NCBI RefSeq assembly: GCF_024582675.1
Contig: NZ_CP102084.1
Location: 372,001 to 436,000, forward strand
DNA length: 64,000 nucleotides
From: Mycoplasma sp. 1018B
GTDB taxonomy: Bacteria > Bacillota_I > Bacilli_A > Mycoplasmatales > Metamycoplasmataceae
Reading direction: 5' to 3'
Part shown: piece by piece, positions 43,680 to 57,782 of the stretch
How positions within the stretch are numbered: the first letter of the stretch is position 1
How the letters are laid out: each line of letters opens with the position of its first letter
Translations under genes and position numbers: made by a program
Notes under the pieces: model-generated
What the model was told of the DNA's origin: nothing
Database searches by the model: none
What the model saw: the letters and a program-made list of their open reading frames with translations, nothing else

Positions 43680-43696
<17 letters not shown>
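43001..43696 (-). CDS. lspA: lipoprotein signal peptidase LspA
   Basis: 231 aa aspartic membrane peptidase that removes signal peptides from prolipoproteins such as the four in this window. Four transmembrane helices. The two catalytic Asp lie in GNMLDRF and FNLADVFV. It is longer than usual, with a basic N-terminal extension of about 35 residues and an Asn/Glu/Lys-rich C-terminal tail. Overlaps the ileS end by 17 nt; ileS-lspA linkage is common in Firmicutes. Confidence 0.95.
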
Positions 43697-46361
<2,665 letters not shown>

Positions 46362-46519
46362 TTTTTCTCCTATAAATTTCTTAAATAAAAAATTTTAATA
46401 TATATTAATATATTAAATAACAACTAGCATAATTATAAAACAATAACTCAAATTTAAAAGCACTTAAAATAAATAAAAAACAATGCTAATATTAGCACTG
46501 TTAGATCTTAAAAAAGAAA

Positions 46520-46593
46520 TGGAGGAGATGACGGGAATCGAACCCGCATAGTCAGCTTGGAAGGCTGAAGTTCTACCATTGAACTACATCTCC
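46520..46593 (-). tRNA. tRNA-Gly (anticodon UCC)
   Basis: 74 nt on the minus strand with encoded CCA end. Acceptor stem GGAGATG / CATCTCC, discriminator U, D-loop with AGTTCAATGGTAGAA, anticodon stem TCAGC / GCTGA enclosing CTTCCAA (anticodon UCC), and T-loop GGTTCGATTCC. All stems pair. Confidence 0.97.
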
Positions 46594-46605
46594 ATGTTCA
46601 GTAAT

Positions 46606-46611
46606 ATTATA
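46606..46611 (-). promoter_or_regulatory. -10 element of tRNA-Gly
   Basis: Minus-strand TATAAT, 12 nt before the mature tRNA 5' end. Confidence 0.45.
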
Positions 46612-46751
46612 ATATAATAATTTTTATATTTTTGAAAAATATTAAATAAATTTAAAAAAATATTATTAAAAAAATTAATATTTTACATATATTTTTTTCT
46701 TCATTTATAATTAAATAATAAATGTTAATTAATAGAGGTTAATTTTATATT

Positions 46752-47642
46752 ATGCAGGAAAATAAATACAATCCAATTGAAAATACTGAAAATATTGAAA
46801 TTATCAAAAATGAAAAAAATTTTAAAATTTTTGATAATCAAAAAAAAGTTTATACAGACCCAGATAAAATTTTAAGTTCTTCAACTTATAAAGTAGTAAA
46901 AATTGAACAAAGATTAAAATTATTTTTAACTTTGTTTTCTCTTTTATTTTTTATAATTAGTAGCATTTTATTTATTTTAATATATTTAGAAGTAGGTTGA
47001 ATATTTAATCAAAAATATGACGGATATTTAGTTTTATTGGGTTTTATAATGTTTTTCTCTCTTGTTTTTTGCTTAAAAAACTTTATTGAAAAAATAAAAT
47101 GAGATAAAACTATTAAAAATATGAAAAATTCAACTAGAAATGGCGATTATTCATATGATCATATTTTTTATATAACATATAAAAAAATTATTTTGAAAAA
47201 TGTTAATTTACTATGAATATCTATTTTTATCATTACCTATTTAGGAATATTTACTTTAATTCTTTATGGTATTTACACAAGTGGTGTTTGAGAAATAGGA
47301 AAAGATAGCGAAGTATTTAATTTAAAAATCGATTGAAAATTAATTTTAGATAATGCTTTTGGAAATACTATAAATTTATGTATTATAAATTGTGCAATAC
47401 TAATTGCTGTAGTAGTCTTTTATACAATTATTAGTTTAATTGATAAAAAAAGACTTAGTGACATAGAAGTTAATTTTTCAGAAAAAGCAACAGAGTTAAT
47501 TAATGCAACAAGCAAAGAAAAAAATGATCGTAATAAATTATGAGTTAAAATTTATATTGTTTGTGTATTACTAACTATTTTATTACCTATACTAGTAGTT
47601 CTAATATTATTTTGAAAAAAAGTAATTAGAAGAAAAAAATAA
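46752..47642 (+). CDS. four-helix membrane protein, possibly MSC_0882 family
   Basis: 296 aa. Soluble N-terminal part with YTDPDKILSSSTYKVVKIEQR, then about four transmembrane helices in two pairs (roughly 58-82 and 92-112; 150-175 and 205-230) and a last one near 270-290, ending WKKVIRRKK. The conserved-looking TYKVVKIEQRLKLF segment before helix 1 resembles mycoplasma MSC_0882-type proteins as I recall them. Function unknown. Single-gene unit after tRNA-Gly. Confidence 0.75.
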
Positions 47643-47670
47643 ACGTTTGTTAAAAAACGTTTTTTTATAT
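47640..47670 (+). terminator. weak hairpin terminator
   Basis: Stem AAACG / CGTTT extended by A-T pairs and a T-run, overlapping the stop codon of the membrane protein gene. Confidence 0.45.
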
Positions 47671-47745
47671 AAAAAAAAGGATAAAAAAACACTTTTTGGT
47701 GGTAAACTTAATATATAATAACAATTTAATAAAAAAGGAGTAATA

Positions 47746-48243
47746 ATGAGAACTATTACAATGGGTGGTAAAACACTACATTTACAAGGCAACGAAGTAG
47801 AATTAGGACAACAATTAAAACTTGTTGGAGCTAAAGCGGGAACTTTTGCTCAAGCCGAAGCAGAAAGAACTCATAAATATGCTGTTTTAACTGTTTTCCC
47901 ATCTATTAATACTTCAGTTTGTGATTTACAAATTTTAGAATTGGGTAAAATTAGTGAAAAACATCCTAATTTTGATTATATTTCTTTTTCTGTAGATTTA
48001 CCTACCGCATTAATTGATTATAAAAATATGCATCCTACAGGAAATGTTGAAATGTATTCTGATTATTATAATAAAGAAGTTTCTAATCAATTAGGTTTGT
48101 TGATAGATGAATTACACATTAATGCAAGAGCTATTTTTATATTAGACGAAAATAACAAAGTTCTTTATAAACAAATTAACTCTGAAGTTAAAGATCAAGT
48201 AGATTTTGAATTATTTACTAAAGAATTAATTAAATATGAATAA
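47746..48243 (+). CDS. tpx: thiol peroxidase Tpx, single-Cys form
   Basis: 165 aa, usual length. Peroxidatic Cys59 in SINTSVCDLQ with Thr and Arg-type context, and the family start MRTITMGGKTLHLQGN. It reduces H2O2 and organic peroxides. The resolving Cys of 2-Cys Tpx (in SxDLPFA..RFC) is absent and Cys59 is the only Cys in the protein, so an external thiol must resolve the sulfenate. SD AAAGGAG; TATAAT at 47714-47719 is a likely -10. Confidence 0.94.
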   Translation: MRTITMGGKTLHLQGNEVELGQQLKLVGAKAGTFAQAEAERTHKYAVLTVFPSINTSVCDLQILELGKISEKHPNFDYISFSVDLPTALIDYKNMHPTGNVEMYSDYYNKEVSNQLGLLIDELHINARAIFILDENNKVLYKQINSEVKDQVDFELFTKELIKYE

Positions 48244-48244
48244 T

Positions 48245-48274
48245 AAAAAATACAACTTAAATGTTGTATTTTTT
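48245..48274. terminator. bidirectional terminator
   Basis: Stem AAAAAATACAAC / GTTGTATTTTTT with a 6-nt loop between convergent tpx and cls. Confidence 0.85.
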
Positions 48275-48280
48275 ATTATT

Positions 48281-49786
48281 TTAGGCAATCGGTCTAATTA
48301 AATCATAAAAAATTTTTTTAATAGGAGTTTGTTTTGTCATGTGAATTTTCTTATTAAATAAAACTGATTTAGATTTATAATTTTCAATTATATTTTTTAA
48401 ATCTATTACTGCTGAACCAGTGATAATATCCATTAATTCATATTGAGCATACATAGAACGCATATCCATGTTTGAAGAACCAAAAAAAGCTATTTCATCA
48501 TCGATTAAACCGCATTTAGAATGAATAAAAGTATCTTTATATAAATATATTTTTAATCCATATTCCTCTAATTTAATTAAAGAATTTATACTACTATTTC
48601 AAATTAGTTGTTTGTCTGCATAACCTGGAAAATATACTTCTATTTCAACATTAGAAAACAACATTATTTTCAAAGCATTAAATAATGAATCGGGTACAGA
48701 AAAATAAGGAGTAACTATTTTAATAGTTTTTTTAGCTTTAGTTATTAATCCTAAAAGATTGTATTCTAAATAACTAGAATCGTACACTGGAGAATCAGTA
48801 GTTAAAATAGAATTTGCATTATTTATTTCATTATTAGTTAAATTAAAGTAATTTGAAGGTAACACATTTAAATTAGTATTTTTATTAGATCATAAATATC
48901 ATGATCTAATAAATTGTAAAATATAAGAATTAATAGCTAAACCAGTAAGTTTATAATTAAGATCAATTCAATCTCCATATTTTTTTGATAAACTTATGTA
49001 TTCATCACTTATATTGCAACCACCAGCAAAAACAATTTTTTGATCAATAATATAGAATTTTTGATGATTGCGATAAAAATTTTGAGAATGAATAAAAGGA
49101 TAAACCAATTTAGAAATAAAAATAATTTCAATATTGCCATTAATCAACAGTTCTTTAAAATATTTATTTTTACTAGTTAAAGTACGGCCAAAATCGTCAA
49201 TTAATCAATAAATTTTTATTCCTCTACTGGCTCTTTCAATTAATATATCTAATAATTCTTGTAAAATTTCACCAGGTTTAATAATGTATGACATTATAAA
49301 AATAGTCTTTTTGGCTTTTTTTAATTGTTGAAATAATTCATTGAAATAATCACTAGTATATTGATAAAATTGATAATTTCCTGGTAAAATTAAACTTTTA
49401 TTTAGTTGTTTGAAATAATCTAAATTGTCTTCTTTAACTAAAAAGTTTTTAAATTGTTCACTATAATTATTTAAATTAAAGATTTTATCTTTAATCATTT
49501 TTTTTTCTTTTTTGTTTTTATATTTATTACCAAAAGTTAGATAAAATAATACTCCAACCACTGGAAAAAGAAAAAAGAAAATTAATCAAGATAATTTAGA
49601 AGAAGCAGGTCTGAATTGACTAAAAATAGTTAATGCAATAATAAGATTAATTAAATATGCTAAAAAAGTAAAAAAAATGAAGAAATGAACTGTGGATACA
49701 AATGTAAAATATAATATTCCTGCAACTAAAGCAAGAAATAATAATATTTCTAAAATGTAAATAATTCAGTTAAAAGATTTCTTCAT
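48281..49786 (-). CDS. cls: cardiolipin synthase (phospholipase D family)
   Basis: 501 aa. Two N-terminal transmembrane helices followed by a PLDc_N-like region (LSWLIFFFLFPVVGVLFYLTFG). Two HKD motifs follow: NHQKFYIIDQKIVFAGG and IHSKCGLIDDEIAFFGSSN. Condenses phosphatidylglycerol into cardiolipin at the inner face of the membrane. Upstream DUF2188 gene ends 14 nt before its ATG, on the same strand. Confidence 0.95.
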
Positions 49787-49800
49787 AATTAAATAAATTA

Positions 49801-50061
49801 TTATTTAGTAGATGTTTTTTTATTAGCATATTTATATGAATCTCTTACACGTCCATTTTCTCCGTGTACATAAACTGTTCCAGATCTTTTTTCAGCTAAT
49901 GATCTAGCATATGCTATTGCTTCTTTTTGAGTAGGAAATAATTTTGTGGCTCTTTCATTACCACTTCCTTTTACTTGTCATTCATCACTGCCTTTTTTAG
50001 GTGTAACATGGTAATTTTTAACTTCTTTTTTTTCATTTTCTGTTTCAATTATTTTAGCCAT
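49801..50061 (-). CDS. DUF2188 small protein
   Basis: 86 aa. The core W-Q-V-K ... FPTQKEAIAYARSLAEKRSGTVYVHGENGRV is the DUF2188 pattern of three strands and a helix. Cytoplasmic, function unknown. SD AAGGAG. A related motif occurs at the N-terminus of the 55927-57273 protein. Confidence 0.8.
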
Positions 50062-50119
50062 ATTTCTCCTTATTATAGTCCTATATAAATAATTATATTA
50101 TTTAATAAAAATTAAGAAA

Positions 50120-50908
50120 TTAAATATTTTTATATGGTTGATCTAAAAGGTGAATTATATTTTTAAAATTTGTTTGTTTGTTTTTTGAAAATTGATTGAT
50201 TTGATTATTTAAAGTAATGGCAAAAACTTGTTCATCCAAGTGTGGAATTTCTAAAATAGGAACTTTAAGTTGTTGATAATTAATTCAGTCACTTCATTTT
50301 ATATCACTGGTAATTATTAAATCAGCTCCTTGATAAAAATGTTTATTAACATCAACTATATATCCAGAACCAGATAATATAACTATTTTTTTCAACAATA
50401 AATCATTATAATTATCCTTTAAATTAGTTCTAAAAGAATGCAAATTTAATTCGTTTTTAATTAAAGAAATTAAATCGTTCATTTTAATTGAAGTTTCAAG
50501 CACTGCAGCATATTTATCATCATTATTAATAATTTGATTAGATAAACCTAATTGGGCTGCTATTCTTTTTGAAGTTCCAAAAGCAGCTGAATCAAAATTA
50601 GTATGTAATGCTAAAACGTTAATTCTTTTATCTTTTAGTTTATCAAGAATTTCTTTTTTATAAGGAGCATGTAAAAATTCATCTTCTCAAGTTTGATAAA
50701 ATTTAAAAGGATGATGAACTAAAATTAAATTAGCATTTATTTCTAAAGCTTTTTCTAAAACTTCTTTTGTTAAATCTATTGAGCTAACAACTCCATTTAA
50801 TTTTTCTGATAAGTTAAATTTAACTGAAAAACCAGATGGATCTCAAATTTCTTTATTTTCAAGTGGATATAAATTTAATAAATAATTAGTTAATTTTCTT
50901 ATTTGCAT
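50120..50908 (-). CDS. Nif3-like (DUF34) dinuclear metal centre protein
   Basis: 262 aa. Metal-binding pattern: LILVHHPFKF (HHP), then LHTNFD, and C-terminal EIPHLDE in place of the usual H-x-x-x-E. These positions give the His/Asp/Glu set of the Nif3/YqfO family. The middle YqfO insertion is absent. Family members often follow rpoD and TrmK; a role as cofactor or nucleotide hydrolase is unsettled. It starts 9 nt after the sigma factor gene. Confidence 0.9.
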
Positions 50909-50917
50909 AACAATATA

Positions 50918-52558
50918 TTATCTTGAAAAATCTTTTAATAATTTACCGTAAACAGAATTATTTTTAATTTTTTTGAGAATCTTATTTTCTATTTGTCTAA
51001 TTCTTTCTTTAGAAACTCCTCTTTCTTGAGATAATTCTTCTAAAGTATGTACACGATATTTATTATTATTGTCATTTGGATTTTCACCCACGCCATAACG
51101 TTTACAAATTAATTCATATTCACTAGCGTCTAAGACTTTTTTTAATATTGAATTAAGATTTTCGATTAATTCTTCGTTTGTTGCATAATCAACAGGATTA
51201 ACAACATTTTCATCTTTAACAAAGTCACTAAATGACGAATCATTTTCTTTACCTATTTGTTTATCCAAAGAAATAGGATCTATATTAATTTTTCTTATAT
51301 AACGAACTTTTTCAGCATCGTAACCCGGTCCAAATCTTTCTGCTATTTGTTCATCAGTTGGTTGATTTCCTAATTCTTGCTGTAATTCTCTTTCTACTTT
51401 ACTTAATTTATTTATTGTTTCAACCATGTGAACAGGAACACGAATTGTTCTGGCTTGATCTGCTACTGCTCTAGTAATAGCTTGTCTAATTCATCAAGTA
51501 GCATATGTTGAAAATTTAAAACCCGTTTGAACATTATATTTTTTTACTGCTTTTAAAATACCAGAATTGCCTTCTGAAATTAAATCAATAAAACTTAAAC
51601 CACGATTTTTATATTTTTTAGCATTATTAATTACTAAACGTAAATTTCTTTTTATTAACTTATCTCTTGCTCTTTTACCTTTAAATCCACCTTTACCCAT
51701 TTCAATAGCTAATTTTTCTTCTTCTTCTTTGGTTAATAATTTTCCATACTTACCAATTCAACGCATATATCATTTAACTATATCATTAGTTTCGGTTAAT
51801 TTATTTCTTAATTCTTTAGCGCTTTTTTTATTATCTTCTTCCAAATCTAAAGTAATATCTTTATCTTCAAAATCTTCTAATTCCAAACTATTTACTTTAT
51901 TTTTTTTAGCTTCTTTATTTTTGTTATCGTCGTTGTTATATTCGTCTTCTTCGTCCTCAGCATAACTTTTTTCATCTGAATAATCATCTTCATCATCATA
52001 ACTATAAATATCATCTTCATAATCATCATAATCATATGAATAGTCATCTAAATAATCTGATACTTCATTATCATAGGAATTATTATAGTCATCATCATTA
52101 TGCTGATTTTTCTTACTTAATTTATTTTCTTCTTCTTCATAATAATCATCGTCATCATAATCATCATCAAAGTCAAAATCAGTATTGGAAATATCTAAAT
52201 TTTCATCATCAATAAGTTTTTCATCTTCAATATTTAGTAATTCTTTATCAATATCAATATTATCAATTTCATCTAAAATAGAAATTTCTTTTAATGAATC
52301 TAAGTCTAAATCATCGCTATTAATGAAATCATAATCGCCACTATCACTTTCGTCAATCATTATATTATGATTAATTAATAGACTTAGCATTTGATCCATT
52401 TGTTCATCTGGAATTTCTACTTGTATTTTAGTCAAATATTCAAAAACCTCTTCTTGACTTAATAATTTTTTCTTTTTCTTTTTAGCATATTTTTTTAATA
52501 AATCAATAACAACTGTTAATTCTGAATCGTTTGTTTGAATTGTTTTATTTTTAGCCAT
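50918..52558 (-). CDS. rpoD: primary sigma factor with long acidic insertion
   Basis: 546 aa. Conserved regions are intact: 2.3-2.4 ([18 protein letters not shown]), 3 ([13 protein letters not shown]) and 4.2 ([20 protein letters not shown]). The N-terminal third has a basic Lys run (25-31). It is followed by about 175 residues (roughly 69-245) extremely rich in Asp, Glu, Tyr and Asn, including D/Y runs, before the DNA-binding part. Directs RNA polymerase to housekeeping promoters. The ATG overlaps the dnaG stop by 1 nt (TAATG). Confidence 0.96.
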
Positions 52559-54441
52559 TAAACTTTTTCCTCCTCATTTTTATTAGCGTCAGAAATAACG
52601 TTTCTAGCTTTATTGTAGGCGTTATTTATTACATTTTTTAAAGTTGAACTATTATGATCACTAAATACTTTAGTAAAACTATTATTTACTTTGTCAGTTA
52701 ATTTGGTTGTGTCTAAATCTAATATTTTTTTATTAATTTTAATTAATTCTTTTAAAGTAGCAATTAACAATTCTTCTTTTGTGGAATTATTTTTTATTGC
52801 TTGTTTTTCATAAGCTATTCCTATATCATCAAAAAAGGAATTAATATTTATGTCATTAAAATATTTAGTTACTTCATTTGGTCAAATATTATAATCATTA
52901 TTATTTTTTATGTATTCAAAGATAAATTCATATTCTTTTCTATTTATAGAATTTTCATTAATTAATTTACCATTAAGTTCATTTTCCACTGAATAAATAA
53001 ATATGTCTTTTAAAAAAGGATGATTTAAAACTAGATAAAATAAAGTATCTATTCATTTATTATCAGTAGAAAATTTATTTTTATTTTTTTTATTAAATAG
53101 TATTTTCTGACTTGAATTAATATTTTCGTTTTTGTCTACATAATCATTAAATGTAGATTTTAAATTTGTCACTTTAGAATTATTTTTTGATTTTAGATTT
53201 AAATTAAAATTAAATTCTTTGTCAATTTTTTTAGAATAAAAATCAATTAAATTTTGTGGTAAAAATATTAAATATTCTGAAATTTGCTCCACAAAATTTT
53301 TTATGCTATTTAAAGAATTAGATTCGTTAGGAATTAAATTATTTTCTTTAACAAAAAAATCATATAAATAATCTAAACCATTTGAAGAATTATTAATTAA
53401 GTTTTTTAAATAATTTTCTCCTTTGTGATTTAACAATTCATCTGGATCCATTTGTGAAGTATTAACAACAACATCAAAAGATATATTATTTTTTATTAAA
53501 AAATGACTAATTTTAATAGTTGCTTTAATACCTGCATTATCTCCATCAAGAAAAAGAATAATTTTTTTGTCTTTAAGTAAATGATAATGTTCATTAGTTA
53601 AAGCTGTTCCCATTAATGCAATAGCATTTTTAAAACCAACTTTATATAAGGCTATTACATCAAAAAAACCTTCACATAAAATTAATTTATTATCTAAACT
53701 ATTTTCAATAGCATTTGCATAATTATACAAAATTGTTGATTTTTGAAATAAGGAACTTTCGGCACTATTTAAATATTTAGGACTACCTTCTTTTATAACT
53801 CTGGCACTAAATCCTATAATTGAATGATTTTGATCTTTTATTGCAAAAGTTATTCTATTATTAAAGGTAAAATTATTATTTATATTTAAAATGTTAGTTT
53901 CATATAAAATATCATCATTATTTGTTAATTCTGAATGAAATATATTTTTAAAACTATCGAAATTAGCATAACCTATGTCAAAATAATCAATTATTTCTTG
54001 ATTCAAAAAACGTTTTTCAAAAAATTCTTTTAGTTGATAATCATTTTTTAACTTTAATTTAAGTTCTAATTTAAAAAAGGAATTTAATCTATTTAAAAAA
54101 TCGATTTGTTCTAATTCTTTATCGTTATATAAACTAATTTTATTGATATTTTTTAAATGTGAAATATCAAAATTATATTTATATGCCAATATTTCTAAAG
54201 CTTCTAAGCGTGAAATTTTTTTATATTTTTCTATAAAAGTAATAGCATTACCACCAGCCAAACAAACAAAACATTTAAAAATCTGTTTTTCAGGCGAAAT
54301 AGTTAATGAAGGATCTGAATCTGCATGAAAAGGACATAGACATACATAACTTCTGCCTTTTTTTGTTAATGTTAAATATTGTCCAATAACTTCGACAATA
54401 TCAACTTTATTTAATAAATATGAATAAAAAGTATTATTCAT
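52558..54441 (-). CDS. dnaG: DNA primase DnaG
   Basis: 627 aa. N-terminal CHC2 zinc ribbon (CPFH ... CFVC, about residues 36-62), primase core, and Toprim motifs LCEGFFDVIAL and FLDGDNAG. The C-terminal helicase-binding part is poorly conserved and Asn/Lys-rich. Makes RNA primers at the fork. Order glyS-dnaG-rpoD reproduces the macromolecular-synthesis type operon seen in mycoplasmas. TGA Trp at 53050-53052 splits the frame for a standard-code reader. Confidence 0.96.
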
Positions 54442-54477
54442 TTAATCACCTTCATTTAATTTTATTTAGTATCTTAA

Positions 54478-55839
54478 TTAAAAATAATTTTTTAAATCTG
54501 AAATTGAAATTCTGATTTGTTTCATTGTATCACGATTTCTTAAAGTTACCATTTGATCATTCAAAGTATCAAAATCAATTGTTAAACAATAAGGAGTACC
54601 AATAGAATCTTGTCTACGATATCTTTTTCCTATAGAACCGTTTTCATCGTATATAACTGAAATGCCTAAATCAATAAGTTCATTATAAATGCTTAAAGCT
54701 TTTTCATTTAATTTTTTAACTAAAGGTAAAACAGCAAATTTATATGGAGCTAAATGATTTGCTAATTTTAGAATTATTCTAGTTTCATCATTTTCTAATG
54801 TTTCTATTTCAAATGCATCAATTATTATAGACAATAATAATCTGTCTAAGCCCATTGATGGTTCAATAACATAAGGAATATATTTTTCATCTGTAGTAGG
54901 ATCAAGATATTCTAAAGATTCTCCAGTAGCTTGCATATGTGCCTTTAAGTCAAAATCAGTTCTATTAGCTATTCCTAATAATTCTCCTCAACCGAAAGGA
55001 AATAAAAATTCAATATCGCTAGTAGCATCAGAATAGTGGGCTAATTCATCTTTTGTATGCTCTCTTATTCTAAGATTTTCTTCTTTAATACCTAATTTTT
55101 TTACAAATTCAAAACATTTATTGACATAAAATTTAAAAATATCTTTTGCTTCTTGAGGGTGACAAAAAACCTCTAATTCCATTTGTTCAAATTCTCTAGT
55201 TCTAAAAATAAAATTTCCTGGAGTTACTTCATTTCTAAAACTTTTTCCAATTTGGCCAATACCCATTGGTAATTTAGCTCTCATGCTTCGAAGTACATTT
55301 TTAAAATTTATCATTATTCCTTGGGTTGTTTCAGGTCTAAGATAAATAAGACTTTTATTATCTTCTACTACCCCTTGTTTAGTTTCAAACATTAAATTAA
55401 ATTTTTTAATATCACTTCATTTTGTTTTAACATTTTCATAAACAGGCATATTTATTTCTAAAAATTGTTTTATTTCAGCATTGGTCATTTTTTCAGGAAT
55501 TAAATTTTCATTTATTTCTTGAACTAATTTATCGGCTCTATATCTTTTACCATTATTTAAATTCTCAATTAAAGGATCACTAAAATTTCCCACATGTCCT
55601 GATGTTACTCACACTTGTGGATTCATTAATATTTTAGTATCTAACAAATAATTATTTTTTTCTTTAGTAATAAATTCTTTTTTTCAAAGTTTTGCTAAAT
55701 TATCTTTTAAAATACTTCCTAAAGGGCCATAATCTCAAGTGTTTGATAATCCACCATATATTTCACTGCCTTGGAAAATATAACCACTATTTTTAAGATG
55801 ATTAATTAATGTTTGCATATTTTTTTCTTTATTTGTCAT
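54478..55839 (-). CDS. glyS: glycyl-tRNA synthetase (single-chain)
   Basis: 453 aa class II synthetase of the alpha-2 type. N-terminal [24 protein letters not shown], motif 2 [21 protein letters not shown], and motif 3 [11 protein letters not shown], then an anticodon-binding domain ending SISDLKNYF. It charges the tRNA-Gly(UCC) that lies in this window among others. First gene of glyS-dnaG-rpoD-nif3. Confidence 0.97.
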
Positions 55840-55885
55840 TATGAATTAATCCTTTTTTGATTGTTTTAATATTTTATAAAAAGAT

Positions 55886-55909
55886 AAAAAAGCCAACAAG
55901 GCCTTTTTA
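55886..55909 (-). terminator. terminator of the tail-anchored protein gene
   Basis: Minus-strand stem AAAAAGGCC / GGCTTTTTT (one mismatch) with a 5-nt loop and T-run, 18 nt after the stop. Confidence 0.65.
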
Positions 55910-55926
55910 TTAAACTTTAATTAATT

Positions 55927-57273
55927 TTAGTAAAAATTATAAACTCCTGCTAATTGTAAAATTCCTAAAATTATTCCTATTGTAATACCTATAGCAACTA
56001 AAAGTAAAATATATTTAACTATTTTTCTTGTTTTACTTACTTCTTTTCTATTAGTATCATCTAAAACTAATTGAGTTTTTGTAATATATTCAATATCAGT
56101 TGTTTGTTGTTTGCCTGTTCAAAATTCTGGCATAAATAATGTATTAACTGTTGGAGAAAATTCTTTAGGTGTTTCTTTTGAAACTGTTTCTGCTATATTT
56201 TGCTCTTGAACAACATCAGAAACTTCTTTAACTAATTCATTTAGATCATTAATAATTGCTACACCGTATTTAGAAGGATCAATTATATAATCTACTGGAT
56301 AATCATAAAGATTTTCTTTTACAAAACCAATGTGTTCTAAACCAACTAAAACAAAAGATGTTTCATATGCTAAAGAGATTTTTTGTTCTTTTTCTTCGTT
56401 ATAATAATAAGCAAAAAATTCAGGTAAATTTGCAAAATTATCATCAATTTTTAATTTTGATAAAATACTTTCCTGTACTTTTATTATAAGTTTATGTACT
56501 TTAAATATAAGTTCTTTAATTTCTTCATTTTCAAAATTTGTTATCGTTGTAACATTGTCATTTAAATGATCAAAATTTTGTGAAATTCTTAAATAATCTT
56601 CTTTAGAAATATTTTGAACTTCTAAAATTTTATCTAATTGACGTAATTTTGTTAAGTATAAAGCTAATGAATCTAATTTTTTATTTGTTTCTAATTTTGC
56701 GAATTCTTTATAAACTACAGTATAGCCAGGTTTGTTTTCTTTAATAATATATTCGGTAGTGTTTTCTTTGTTTTCTAATTCTTGTTGTAAATTATTTATT
56801 TGTTCTTCGTATTTTGCTTTTAATTGATTTACTTGTTCTAAGTCAACCATTTCCTTACGTGATTTTTTAGCTATTTCTAACTCAGGAGGAAAATAATTGT
56901 TTGGATCATGCAATAATACAAAATCTAATTCTTGTGTTTCACTTTTTAAATGATCATAATTAACTTGAAAAGTAGTTGGGCTAATTCCAAATTCTTGACA
57001 AAGTCCTTCATAAGTTTCGCCGCCGTCAAAACCTTTAATTTTAATATAATTATTTCAATCATTTTCTTCGTTATCAATAGTTAATTGTCCACCAAAAATT
57101 TTGTTGTCATTATGAAATCAAATTGAAGTTTCAAATTTAAGAAGCATATATCATTTAATAGCTTCAGATCTAGTTTTAAATTTAGCTAATCCATTTTTTA
57201 ATTTTGGATGTTTTAATAATCAAGGATAAGTTGAATCTTGTTTTGGTTCAAAGTAACATATAAGTCTTTTCAT
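55927..57273 (-). CDS. tail-anchored protein with DUF2188-like N-terminus
   Basis: 448 aa. The first 65 residues (FKTRSEAIKWYMLLKF, then IWFHNDNKIFGG) parallel the DUF2188 protein at 49801-50061 (FPTQKEAIAYARSLAE, then VYVHGENGRV). A coiled-coil segment (about 140-175), a helical middle part and a C-terminal transmembrane helix (about 420-442) ending GVYNFY follow. No signal peptide, so most of the protein is cytoplasmic. No enzymatic motif. Divergent from the S1 gene. Confidence 0.75.
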
Positions 57274-57442
57274 AATAATCCTTTTTAAATTTTATTTTTA
57301 TTTTATTAAAAATAATAAATTAATCACTATAATAAGTATCTTAATTATATTATTTAATTATTTTTTTTATATTTAAAAAAACAAAAAAGACTGAATTTAT
57401 TATAAATTACTTTTAAATTAATGAATATATAAACGTTAGATA

Positions 57443-57448
57443 TATAAT
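57443..57448 (+). promoter_or_regulatory. -10 element of the S1/Pgi-like operon (leaderless layout)
   Basis: TATAAT with 7 nt between it and the ATG at 57456; no SD. Confidence 0.55.
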
Positions 57449-57455
57449 ATAAATT

Positions 57456-57779
57456 ATGATTTCAAAAGGTAATATTATTTTAACTAAAATCATTGCTATT
57501 ACTGCTAAAGGAATAGCAACAGAATATAAAAATTTCAATTTTTTTATTCCTAAAAATTTTTTATCTGATTTTTCTAAAAAAGAACTTTTAAATAATTTTA
57601 CTATTGGGCAATATATTTATGTAAAAATTGAACATATTGACAATGATAATTTACAAGGAATAGCTAATTTTAAAATTTTACATCCTTTATATATTAAAAA
57701 TCAAAAAAGTTATAACTTAGTTGAAACTAAAAATGGTTTTAAAAATTTAAAAAAACATCTTTTGAATGAAATAGAGTAA
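57456..57779 (+). CDS. S1-domain RNA-binding protein
   Basis: 107 aa. One S1-type OB fold: KGNIILTKIIAITAKGIATE, then FFIPKNFLSDFS, then GQYIYVKIEHIDNDN. These match the G-x-V-x-G...GFIP/SELSD...GQ-x-V-x-V-I-D pattern of S1 repeats. A basic tail (about 80-107) may add RNA affinity. The stop is 3 nt before the first Pgi-like gene, so it is the first gene of that operon. Confidence 0.8.
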   Translation: MISKGNIILTKIIAITAKGIATEYKNFNFFIPKNFLSDFSKKELLNNFTIGQYIYVKIEHIDNDNLQGIANFKILHPLYIKNQKSYNLVETKNGFKNLKKHLLNEIE

Positions 57780-57782
57780 AAA

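Noticed and set aside
51567-51965. Plus-strand ORF of 132 aa (Ser/Leu-rich)
   Set aside because: Antisense shadow of the acidic D/E codons of the sigma factor; no start signals.
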